DNA from: JAISGQ01 sp045536305 | Lineage (GTDB): Bacteria > Bacillota > Clostridia > Oscillospirales > Acutalibacteraceae | NCBI GenBank assembly: GCA_045536305.1 | Contig: JAZSNH010000003.1 | Span: 11,528 to 75,527, forward strand | Reading direction: 5' to 3' | Length of the DNA stretch: 64,000 bases | Shown here: positions 26,894 to 35,099 of the stretch, in pieces | Position numbering within the stretch: the first letter of the stretch is position 1 | Layout: the number at the start of each line of letters is the position of its first letter | Made by a program: the position numbers and the translations under genes | The notes under the pieces: model-generated | Told to the model about the DNA's origin: nothing | Database searches by the model: none | Seen by the model: the letters and a program-made list of their open reading frames with translations, nothing else

Positions 26894-28609
26894 TCAGACC
26901 ATATTGCCGCCCTTCATAGGAGACTGAGCGTGCTGACTGAAGAATTTAAGAACTCCGCCTGTATACTTTTGAGAACGCTTTTCCCATTTCTCGCGGCGAG
27001 TGGCAAGAATTTTATCTATTTCCTCGGGCGCTTTTCTTTCGCCGTCAATGCCGACGATTTCGAGTTTTCTTGAGGGTATATCAATAAATATCAGATCATT
27101 TTCCTCAACAAGAGCTATAGGACCGCCGTCTGCGGCCTCGGGAGAAACATGACCGATGGAAGGCCCTGTGGAAGCTCCTGAGAATCGGCCGTCGGTGATA
27201 AGTGCAATGCTTCTGCCAAGCTCGGGGTCTGAGGATATAGCCTCAGATGTATAAAACATCTCAGGCATACCCGAACCCTTAGGCCCTTCGTAACGAATAA
27301 TAACAGCATCGCCGGCTTTTATATCGTGCCTCAGCACTGCCTGCTGAGCATCCTCCTCGCAGTCAAAGGGACGAGCCCTGAGCACAGCGGAGAACATTTC
27401 CTTCGGACATGCGGTGTGCTTGATAACAGCACCGTCGGGTGCGAGATTGCCCTTGAGCACAGCAATTGCACCGTCGGTTCCGATAGCCTTGTCATACGGG
27501 CGGATTATATCCTGCCAGCGCAGTCCGACCTTGCCGCACATTTCATCGCAGCGGTCGTAGTAGCCTGTGTTTTTAAGCTCATCGAGGTTTTCGCCAAGAG
27601 TTTTTCCTGTTACGGTCATTACATCAAGGTGAAGCACCGAGCGGATTTCTTCCATAACTCTGGGAACACCGCCTGCATAAGTAAAGAACTGAGCAGGCCA
27701 GCGTCCTGCAGGACGGATATCGAGGAGGTAATGAGCGCCGCGGTGCATGCGGTCAAACATTTCCGCATCGAATTCTATGCCGAATTCCTGTGCAATGGCA
27801 GGAATATGCAGCAGACTGTTTGTGGAGCCCGAGATAGCGGCGTGTACCATAACAGCATTTTCAAAGGATTTAACCGTTACCATATCACGAGGACGCAGTC
27901 CCAGTGCGGAAAGCTTCATTATCTGCTCGCCTGCTCTGCGAGCGGTTTCAAGCAGTACATCGCTTGTGGCGGGAAGGAGTGCGGTGCCGGGAAGCATAAG
28001 GCCGAGAGCTTCTCCCATGATCTGCATGGTGGAGGCTGTGCCCATAAAGGAGCATGCTCCGCAGCTCGGACAGGCATGCTGCTTGTACCACTGCAGTTTT
28101 TCATCCGTTATTTCGCCGCGCGCGCATTTTGCCGCATAAATTCCGATCTGCTCTAAGGTGAGCAGGTCGGGGCCTGCATCCATAACGCCGCCGGTAACAA
28201 GGATAGAGGGCATATTGACCCTGCCTATTCCCATAAGATGTGCAGGAACAGCCTTATCACAGCTTGATATGAATACTCCGCCGTCAAATGGAGTGGCACC
28301 TGCATGAATTTCTATCATGTTTGCTATGGCATCGCGGCTGACCAGAGAATAATTCATTCCGTCGTGTCCCTGTGCCATACCATCGCATATATCAGTTGCA
28401 AAATACCGTGCTGCCTTGCCGCCCGATTTTGCAACAGCGGACACAGTCTCCTCAACCAAGGCAAGCAGATGGGCACTGCCGGGGTGGCTGTCGCCGAAGG
28501 TGCTTTCGACCATTATCTGCGGCTTTGAAAGATCATCGACAGTCCATCCCATACCCATTCGCAGAGGATCCTGCTCAGGGGCAATAGAGCGTATTTTCTG
28601 ACTAATCAT
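26894..28609 (-). CDS. IlvD/Edd-family dehydratase, probably acting on sugar acids
   Basis: Iron-sulfur dehydratase (571 aa) of the family that includes dihydroxy-acid dehydratase, 6-phosphogluconate dehydratase and pentonate dehydratases. Cluster ligands are expected at the cysteines in SSCDKAVPAHLMG and PSCGACSFMGTASTM; a D-rich Mg site is in ATDICDG. The MGTASTM variant is typical of sugar-acid members rather than IlvD proper. It lies 12 bases downstream of a GH3 beta-glucosidase in the same operon, within a uronate/glycan cluster and away from branched-chain amino acid genes. This supports a sugar-acid substrate; the exact one is unknown. Confidence 0.85.
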   Translation of the reverse strand: MISQKIRSIAPEQDPLRMGMGWTVDDLSKPQIMVESTFGDSHPGSAHLLALVEETVSAVAKSGGKAARYFATDICDGMAQGHDGMNYSLVSRDAIANMIEIHAGATPFDGGVFISSCDKAVPAHLMGIGRVNMPSILVTGGVMDAGPDLLTLEQIGIYAAKCARGEITDEKLQWYKQHACPSCGACSFMGTASTMQIMGEALGLMLPGTALLPATSDVLLETARRAGEQIMKLSALGLRPRDMVTVKSFENAVMVHAAISGSTNSLLHIPAIAQEFGIEFDAEMFDRMHRGAHYLLDIRPAGRWPAQFFTYAGGVPRVMEEIRSVLHLDVMTVTGKTLGENLDELKNTGYYDRCDEMCGKVGLRWQDIIRPYDKAIGTDGAIAVLKGNLAPDGAVIKHTACPKEMFSAVLRARPFDCEEDAQQAVLRHDIKAGDAVIIRYEGPKGSGMPEMFYTSEAISSDPELGRSIALITDGRFSGASTGPSIGHVSPEAADGGPIALVEENDLIFIDIPSRKLEIVGIDGERKAPEEIDKILATRREKWEKRSQKYTGGVLKFFSQHAQSPMKGGNMV

Positions 28610-28621
28610 AAATTATTGACC

Positions 28622-31399
28622 TCACTTCTGTGCAACGATCTTGATTCGTTTTATGTGTATATCCTTTATTTCCATTCCGCCTACAGCAAAGAAGAGCTTT
28701 GTAAAGAAGAGAAGGCGTCTCTCGATTTCGGGCGTGGTGAAGGTAACAGTCTGCCATTCCTTTTCCGAGCCGTTGAGCACCTTTGTTCCGATGAGATCCG
28801 AATCAATGAATACCGACATGGGAAGCTGAGCGGTATCGGGAGCGGTATCGCCTGCTCGGCAGGTGATGGAAATATCGTAAATTCCGCGTTTTTCAATCTT
28901 CATCTGGAAGAGAGTAGACTCGCCGCCGGCGGTGTTTACCTCAGAACCATCGATGAAAGCCTCTGCACCGACAGTGATTTCGGGAACAAGAAGAACGACA
29001 TCGCCTTCATCGTCGCGAAGCTGCTGAAGCTGACGGTCCTCGTCGCTTATCAAACCGACACTGCGGCGATATGCGGGAGTTTCTGCAACAAATCGGCAAA
29101 TATTCATGGCACAGCGCTGATATTCGGCTCTTGATACAGTGCCGTTTGCAAGGCTTTCGGCAGAATCATCCTCACCGCTGTTTTCGGCAGGATTGTTATT
29201 TACCATAAACACGTCATTCTGAGCGCGAACCATAGATGCAACATTTTTTGTGGAAGGCTCCTTGCCCTCCTCAGAACCCATCGCCCACCAGTCGGTCATT
29301 ACAAGACCGTCAAAGCCCCATTCATCGTGGAGGATAGTGGTAACGAGATCATAATGGCTTGCAGTCCAGCAGCCGTTGAGAGGGTTATATGTAGTCATAA
29401 CAGCCCTTGCGTTTCCTTCGCGGACTGCTATCTCAAAGCCCTTGAGATAGATTTCGCGCAGAGCTCTCTCAGAGATGATAGAGTCAACATGTCTGCGGTT
29501 AAATTCCTGATTGTTGCTTGCATAGTGCTTGATAGTTGCAGTAACACCGCTTTTGTGCATACCTTTAAGCTGTGCGGCAGCGATGCAGCCTGTAACGAGC
29601 GGATCCTCGGAGAAATATTCAAAATTACGCCCGTTAAGAGGGTGACGGTGAAGGTTCATACCGGGTCCGAGAAGGTTATCTATCTGATATTTTCTCATCT
29701 CCAGCCCCTCAAACACAAAGAGCTCATATATAAGCTCCTCGTTCCATGTGCATGCAATGCATGTACCGTTGGGCATAGAAAAGGCAGTGTTTCCGCAATC
29801 CATGCGAATGCCGCTTGGACCGTCGGCACAGCATGCGGAGGGAAGACCGAACACATCAACAAGTCTGTCGGTTACACCGCCGATACAGCCTGCGGTGCCC
29901 GGAGTAACACGGCAGGAGCTCATTCCCTCGCCGCGTACGATACAGCAAAGATCATCGTCGGTCATCTGAGAGATAAATTCCTCCATGGTGCATTTTCCGT
30001 TGACTGCATCCTCAAGTCTCAAGCCCTTGTGTTCTGTGGGAGCAATCTCTTTGGGCAAACGGTCGAGTCTGCGCTGAGCAGAGCTTACGCTCCTGAGCGG
30101 AACAGCCTCATAAGTGAGCTTGCCGTCATTGTTTTTAAATCTTTCAAAGCTTTCAACGGGAGCGCAGCACTCCTCAAGCTGTGAAATCACCTGTGTTTCA
30201 TCGATAACAAATGAGCCTGCGTTTTCAAGGCTTCTTACACTGTGACCCGAAAGGAAGCTGTAGGTGCCGTTTTCAAGTACATAGCAGGAGCGATGACCGG
30301 TAATTCCGCTGTCATCGTAAGAATAAAAACGGTCAACGGGGATAACTATCTCAACCTCTTCTGTTTCGCCGGGCTGCAGAGTGCGTGTCTTTGTAAAACC
30401 GCAGAGAGTAAGCGCAGGCTTTCCGAGCTTGCCCTGAGGAAGCTCTGCATATACCTGAACAACCTCCTTGCTCGCATAATTGCCCGTATTTTCAACAGCG
30501 TGACGGAGAACGGCTTTTGCTCCGTTCCATTCGAAGGAAACAGGCCTGTGTGCAAAGGTGGTGTATGAAAGACCCTCGCCGAAAGCGTAAAGAACAGTGT
30601 CCTTTGCAAAAGTCTCAAAGTAACGGTAGCCTACGTAAATATCCTCGGCATAAATGCACTTGTGCATATCGCCGAAGTTCTTATCGGAAGGATAATCTTC
30701 TATATTGCGAGCGATCGTATCGGTGAGTCGTCCGCAGGGAGAGATCCTGCCGCAGAGCACATCTGCAGCGCCGGGGCCGCCCTCCTGACCGCCCTGCCAT
30801 ACATACATGACAGCAGAGGGGGAGTATTTTTCGACCCATGTCATATCAATGATGTTTCCCGTGTTGAGAAGAACAACAGAACGCTTGAAATGTCTGCACA
30901 CGACCTCAAGCATTGCTTCCTCCTCTTTTGTAAGCCGCCAGCTGCCCTCCTGAGGGCCGTTATCGTTATCCTCGCCGGCAGTGCGGCCGAGTATGATAAG
31001 TGCGGCATCATTTGACTGAGCGGCAGAGCGGACAAGCTCTTCATCAAGAAGCATCTCCTTCTGGAACCAGGGGTGGTTTGACCAGCCGTCACCCTTGTCG
31101 AAAGGGTTTTCCTTTGTCCACTGCTCGTATACACTGCGAACCTGAGGATCAAGTATATATTCATCGTTGAGTTTGAGAGCTTCGTATATGCCTGTTACGT
31201 AACGGGTGTTTACAAGACCGCCCGAGCCGAGACCGCTCTTGTAATAATTCATCTGTGTACGACCAAAAACCGCCACACGGCTTTTTGGGAGAATAGGCAG
31301 AGCATTGTTTTCGTTGCGAAGAAGAACACAGCCTTCCGCAACCACCTCGCGAGCCTTTGAGGCAAATCCGTCGAGAGAAAGGACAGCTTGATCCATCAT
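28622..31399 (-). CDS. GH3 beta-glucosidase with circularly permuted domains
   Basis: Glycoside hydrolase family 3 enzyme (925 aa) in reversed domain order. The GH3 C-terminal alpha/beta domain comes first (AEGCVLLRNENNALPI near residue 20, GQEGGPGAADVLCG near 206), then a fibronectin-III-like domain (about 300-390), then the catalytic TIM-barrel domain with LLGPGMNLHRHPLNGRNFEY and the nucleophile Asp703 in VMTDWWAMG. A beta-sandwich, possibly carbohydrate-binding, ends the protein. Beta-glucosidases with this order are known from Ruminococcus and Butyrivibrio. There is no signal peptide, so it probably cleaves imported oligosaccharides. TTTGGAGG precedes ATG 31399; the promoter carries a large inverted repeat. 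Confidence 0.92.
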   Translation of the reverse strand: MMDQAVLSLDGFASKAREVVAEGCVLLRNENNALPILPKSRVAVFGRTQMNYYKSGLGSGGLVNTRYVTGIYEALKLNDEYILDPQVRSVYEQWTKENPFDKGDGWSNHPWFQKEMLLDEELVRSAAQSNDAALIILGRTAGEDNDNGPQEGSWRLTKEEEAMLEVVCRHFKRSVVLLNTGNIIDMTWVEKYSPSAVMYVWQGGQEGGPGAADVLCGRISPCGRLTDTIARNIEDYPSDKNFGDMHKCIYAEDIYVGYRYFETFAKDTVLYAFGEGLSYTTFAHRPVSFEWNGAKAVLRHAVENTGNYASKEVVQVYAELPQGKLGKPALTLCGFTKTRTLQPGETEEVEIVIPVDRFYSYDDSGITGHRSCYVLENGTYSFLSGHSVRSLENAGSFVIDETQVISQLEECCAPVESFERFKNNDGKLTYEAVPLRSVSSAQRRLDRLPKEIAPTEHKGLRLEDAVNGKCTMEEFISQMTDDDLCCIVRGEGMSSCRVTPGTAGCIGGVTDRLVDVFGLPSACCADGPSGIRMDCGNTAFSMPNGTCIACTWNEELIYELFVFEGLEMRKYQIDNLLGPGMNLHRHPLNGRNFEYFSEDPLVTGCIAAAQLKGMHKSGVTATIKHYASNNQEFNRRHVDSIISERALREIYLKGFEIAVREGNARAVMTTYNPLNGCWTASHYDLVTTILHDEWGFDGLVMTDWWAMGSEEGKEPSTKNVASMVRAQNDVFMVNNNPAENSGEDDSAESLANGTVSRAEYQRCAMNICRFVAETPAYRRSVGLISDEDRQLQQLRDDEGDVVLLVPEITVGAEAFIDGSEVNTAGGESTLFQMKIEKRGIYDISITCRAGDTAPDTAQLPMSVFIDSDLIGTKVLNGSEKEWQTVTFTTPEIERRLLFFTKLFFAVGGMEIKDIHIKRIKIVAQK

Positions 31400-31425
31400 A
31401 AATTACCTCCAAAAATATTACTGTA

Positions 31426-31489
31426 CATTTTGTAATGTGATTATTGTCTAATTGCTATCAATTATATCACATTACAAAATGCTGTACAA
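31426..31489 (-). promoter_or_regulatory. Promoter with paired operator for the permuted GH3/dehydratase operon
   Basis: On the minus strand TTGTAC (31489-31484), 17 bases and TATAAT (31466-31461) form a good sigma-A promoter. A 16-bp perfect inverted repeat has one arm inside the -35/-10 spacer (31466-31481) and the other downstream of the start site (31426-31441), 24 bases apart. That placement suggests repression by a dimer pair or loop. Confidence 0.75.
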
Positions 31490-31557
31490 GAGGGGAGAGG
31501 GATGATATGTGCAGTAAAAGTATGTTGTTTGAAAACTTAAAAAACAAGGTGATCGGC

Positions 31558-32274
31558 TCATTCAAGATACCAGCCGTTATCTGCGTGATAAACCATCAGC
31601 TTTGTCATACCGCCGTCAATGCAGATGTTTTCGCCGGTGATAAAGCCTGCCTTGTCCGAGCACAGAAACAGAACCATGCTTGCAATATCCAAAGGATTTC
31701 CTACTCTTCCTGCAGGATGCTGAGCAGCATCGGCGCCTTCATATACCTTGTAATTGTTGTCGATCCAGCCGGGAGAAATTGAATTGACGCGCACCCTGCC
31801 TGATAAGCTGACCGCAAGAGAATGGGTCAGCGCATGAATGCCGCCCTTTGCGGCAGTATAGCTTTCCGATTCGCCCTGACTCATGCGGTCACGGCTGGAG
31901 GATATGTTTACTATGCTTGCGCCTTCTGCAAAATAGGGCATGAACAGCTTTGAAAGATAATACGGAGCAGTCACGCCGACAGACAATGCATAGTTGAATT
32001 CCTCGAAAGAGCAGGTCGATATGCCCTTAAAAAGCGGTGCGGCATTGTTTATAAGGTAATCGACATGTCCGAAATCGGAAATTACCTTATCAGCAAATTT
32101 CTCAAGAGTTTTCTTATCGGAAATATCACCGATAAAGTACGGATTATCCTTAAGATCGATTATACACACCTTAACGCCCGACTTTTCGAACTCCTCGGCA
32201 ATACATTTGCCTATACCCTGTGCGCCGCCTGTGATGACAGCGACCTTCTTTGATGATGCGGCAGAATTATTCAC
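31558..32274 (-). CDS. SDR-family oxidoreductase
   Basis: Short-chain dehydrogenase/reductase (238 aa, GTG start with AAGGGG upstream). The NAD(P)-binding loop TGGAQGIG is at residues 15-22, the NNAA motif near 91, the catalytic Ser in NISSSRD near 124, and Tyr-Lys in YTAAK near 138. Asp at the end of strand 2 (IIDLKD) suggests NAD preference. The closing IDGG motif is present. Neighbours suggest a sugar or sugar-acid substrate, but none can be named. It is transcribed divergently from the GH3 gene at 32465. Confidence 0.88.
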   Translation of the reverse strand: MNNSAASSKKVAVITGGAQGIGKCIAEEFEKSGVKVCIIDLKDNPYFIGDISDKKTLEKFADKVISDFGHVDYLINNAAPLFKGISTCSFEEFNYALSVGVTAPYYLSKLFMPYFAEGASIVNISSSRDRMSQGESESYTAAKGGIHALTHSLAVSLSGRVRVNSISPGWIDNNYKVYEGADAAQHPAGRVGNPLDIASMVLFLCSDKAGFITGENICIDGGMTKLMVYHADNGWYLE

Positions 32275-32295
32275 GGCAATTACCCCTTTTTGATC

Positions 32296-32324
32296 TGATA
32301 TAATAAAACAAAATTATTATATCA
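32296..32324. promoter_or_regulatory. 11-bp inverted repeat upstream of the SDR gene
   Basis: TGATATAATAA (32296-32306) and TTATTATATCA (32314-32324) form a perfect inverted repeat with a 7-base AT-rich spacer, 22 bases upstream of the SDR start. Each arm contains TATAATAA-like sequence, so it overlaps a likely promoter and may be an operator. Confidence 0.5.
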
Positions 32325-32398
32325 TCAACATCAGCACCGCTCAAGGAGTATAATAAAACTTTAAAAATTGTGTATTGCATAAACAATGAGAGCCGCTG

Positions 32399-32427
32399 TT
32401 GAAAAGCAATGGAACAATTGGTATAAT
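32399..32427 (+). promoter_or_regulatory. Sigma-A promoter of the canonical GH3 gene
   Basis: TTGAAA (32399-32404), a 17-base spacer and a perfect TATAAT (32422-32427) lie 38 bases before ATG 32465; AAGGAG precedes the start codon. Confidence 0.85.
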
Positions 32428-32464
32428 AACAGATAAGTATAAAACGATAAGGAGAAATAAATAA

Positions 32465-34855
32465 ATGCAGAAAAATGCAGATATACATGATGTTCAAACC
32501 ATCCTCGAACAGATGACGCTTTCAGAAAAAGCCGCATTGGTAAACGGCGCTACATTTTTCGGAATGAACGGTGTCGAGCGGCTCGGAGTGCCTGAGCTTA
32601 TGCTGCTAGACGGCGGAACAGGCATAAATTTCGAGCAGCTTTTCGGTGACTTTTTCTCTAAAGAGGAAATAGCGGCAGAAAGTACAAACGGAATGACAGG
32701 CTCTACCACACTTACAAGAGTCATAGAGGACTATTATCATCCGGAAAGATTCAACGAAGAGGAAAAGAAAGTATATGAATGGATAAAGGAACGCCTCTGC
32801 AGGCTCACGGGCATAGAATATTCTCCGGGCTGTTTTCCTTCGGGAATTTTGCTCGGTGCGACCTTTGACCCCGATACGGTTCGGCAAATGGGCACGGCAC
32901 TCGGAAAAGAGGCGAAGCTGTTCGGAATAAACATATTGCTCGGAACACCCAATGTAAATATACACCGCGATCCTTTAGGCGGCCGTCTGTTTGAGGGCTA
33001 TTCGGAAGATCCGTATCTTGTATCAAAGCTTGCGCCCGAGCTTGTAAAGGGAGTGCAGGGAACAGGTGTTGCGGCGAATGTAAAGCACTTTGCTGCAAAT
33101 AATCAGGAAACGAACAGAGTGGGAATAAATGAGACAATTTCAGCCCGTGCACTGCAGGAAATATATCTTCAGGGCTTCAAGGCATGTGTCAGAGAGGGAA
33201 AAGTCAAAACGGTAATGAGCGCCTATAATGCGATAAACGGTACGCCGTGCAGTGAAAACAGATGGCTTCTGACCGAGACATTGCGAGATGAGTGGGGCTT
33301 TGACGGAGTGGTGGTTTCCGATTGGGGCGCAGTGTACCATCCTGTGGAAGCGCTCAGTGCCGGCAACGACCTTGCAATGCCGGGACCTATATCAGGCAAG
33401 CCGATAGCCGATGCCGTAGAAAACGGAAGCCTTGAGGAAGAAGTGCTGGACACGGCGGTAAAAAGAATTCTGAGCCTTATAAAATTCTGCACAAACTGCG
33501 GCGAAAGAAAAGCTGAGCTCGATTTTGACGCACTCAGGGAGGAGACGACAAAAGCTGCTTACGAGGCAGCGGTATCGGGCATCGTTATGCTGAAAAATGA
33601 AGGACAGCTTTATCCTCTTTCACAGTCGGCTGCCTCTGTGCTGCTTACGGGAAGCGCTGCAAATGAGCTTATGCAGTGCGGCAGCGGCAGTGCAGGAATA
33701 ACCACCGACAGAACCTCAGACCTTGCAGAGACACTCCGCAGAAATCTTACGGGTGCTGATGTGAAGGTTTGCTCTGCGTATGAAGAGTTAAAGCGTGAAA
33801 TTGAAAAAAACGGCACGGCACATGTAATATATGTCGCAAAGCTTGGCGGCATGGAGGGCAATGACCGAGTGGATATGCTCCTTGCCGAAGATGATCGCCG
33901 AGAGCTTAAAAGGCTTATTTCCTTAAAAGAAACAAGCAGCTTTGCATTGACTCTGGTGCTCAATGTGTGCGGCCCTGTTGACATATCCGAATATGAAGAC
34001 GCAATTGATGCGCTGTTCGTGTGCTTCCTGCCCGGAATGGAGGGCGCACACGCTATTGGAGATATCATGACAGGAAAGCGTTATCCGTCGGGTAAGCTGC
34101 CCTTGTCCTTCCCGAGACACTATGAGGATACACCCACCTTCCTTAATTTCCCGGGTGAGGGAAAAGAGGTAAACTATGGTGAAGGAATTTATATCGGCTA
34201 CAGATATTACGACAAAAAGAAAATAGCAGCAAAATATCCCTTCGGCAGCGGACTGACATACACGAGCTTTGAGATAAGCGATTTTACCCTTGAAAAGGAA
34301 ATATTTGAAAAAGAGCTTCGAGGTCATCTGATACTGAAAAACACAGGCGAAAGAGACGGCGCACAGGTGGTGCAGATATATATTTCCGATCCCGTCTCTA
34401 CACTCCCAAAGCCGATAAAGGAGCTTAAATATTTTAAGAAGGTACACCTTAAGGCAGGGGAGAGCAAAAAGCTTGAGTTTGTTCTGAGTGAACAGGACTT
34501 TGCGTCTTTTGATCCCGATTACGGCATGTTCATAGCAGAGGAGGGCGATTACGATATAATTGCCGCATTCTCATCGGGAGAAAAAGATGAACAGGCAAGA
34601 AAGAGAGTGTATCTGAAAAATAAAAATCAATATTCATACGGACTGCATACCACCGTAAAGGTGCTGTATGAAAAGGCAGAGCTGAAAGAGGCTCTTACAG
34701 AGCTGTGGGATGCAAACGGTTGGGACTGGCAGATAATAGAAAGCAACTATCAGTACACCTCAAACAGACAGCTTTGCGCGATATTCCCGAAAGAAGCGAA
34801 AAAGGAAAGCATTGATAAATTTTTGGAACAGACAACAGAAGTAAAGCACAACTGA
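32465..34855 (+). CDS. GH3 beta-glucosidase, canonical domain order
   Basis: Glycoside hydrolase family 3 (796 aa). The TIM-barrel domain comes first, with NVNIHRDPLGGRLFEGYSED (about 160), VKHFAANNQE (about 205) and nucleophile Asp286 in VVVSDWGAV. The alpha/beta sandwich with GIVMLKNEG follows (about 370), then a fibronectin-III-like domain (FEISDFTLE, about 600). The C-terminal 100 residues are an extra helical region. There is no signal peptide, so it is probably cytoplasmic and acts on imported beta-glucosides. It is convergent with the isomerase-fold gene, with its own promoter and terminator. Confidence 0.92.
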   Translation: MQKNADIHDVQTILEQMTLSEKAALVNGATFFGMNGVERLGVPELMLLDGGTGINFEQLFGDFFSKEEIAAESTNGMTGSTTLTRVIEDYYHPERFNEEEKKVYEWIKERLCRLTGIEYSPGCFPSGILLGATFDPDTVRQMGTALGKEAKLFGINILLGTPNVNIHRDPLGGRLFEGYSEDPYLVSKLAPELVKGVQGTGVAANVKHFAANNQETNRVGINETISARALQEIYLQGFKACVREGKVKTVMSAYNAINGTPCSENRWLLTETLRDEWGFDGVVVSDWGAVYHPVEALSAGNDLAMPGPISGKPIADAVENGSLEEEVLDTAVKRILSLIKFCTNCGERKAELDFDALREETTKAAYEAAVSGIVMLKNEGQLYPLSQSAASVLLTGSAANELMQCGSGSAGITTDRTSDLAETLRRNLTGADVKVCSAYEELKREIEKNGTAHVIYVAKLGGMEGNDRVDMLLAEDDRRELKRLISLKETSSFALTLVLNVCGPVDISEYEDAIDALFVCFLPGMEGAHAIGDIMTGKRYPSGKLPLSFPRHYEDTPTFLNFPGEGKEVNYGEGIYIGYRYYDKKKIAAKYPFGSGLTYTSFEISDFTLEKEIFEKELRGHLILKNTGERDGAQVVQIYISDPVSTLPKPIKELKYFKKVHLKAGESKKLEFVLSEQDFASFDPDYGMFIAEEGDYDIIAAFSSGEKDEQARKRVYLKNKNQYSYGLHTTVKVLYEKAELKEALTELWDANGWDWQIIESNYQYTSNRQLCAIFPKEAKKESIDKFLEQTTEVKHN

Positions 34856-34893
34856 AAAAAGCAACGGCAGCTTTACGGCTGCCGTTGCTTTTT
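34854..34893 (+). terminator. Terminator after the canonical GH3 gene
   Basis: A 17-bp perfect stem (34854-34870 with 34877-34893) with a 6-base loop has an A6 start and T6 end, overlapping the GH3 stop codon region. Confidence 0.92.
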
Positions 34894-34900
34894 TCAGTCA

Positions 34901-35061
34901 GACTGTCAAGTAACCTCTCTCTAATGCCTCCCTCTGACGAGGGAGGTGGATTTGCCGTAAGGCAAAGACGGAGGGAGAGAATTTGAAAATCGAATGGTTA
35001 AAAAGCCTTCAGATTATTCCTTTGTCATAGGTATTCGCTTTTAGCAAACCTGTTGAAAAGG
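34901..35061. repeat. MITE-like intergenic repeat, copy A
   Basis: A non-coding element sharing with copies at 46270 and 58732 the blocks CTGACGA-GGGAG, GGAGGGAGAGAATTTGAAAATCG and, near its end, TTCGC..TT..GCAAAC.TGTTGA. It begins ACTGTCAA and ends TTGAAAAG, a decayed form of the terminal inverted repeat seen in copy B. There is no open reading frame. Confidence 0.7.
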
Positions 35062-35099
35062 ATACAGACTTTTTTCAGTATATATCAAATATTAAAACG

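Noticed and set aside
27326..28156. Plus-strand frame opposite the IlvD-like gene
   Set aside because: It is antisense to a conserved enzyme and its sequence is unlike any protein family.
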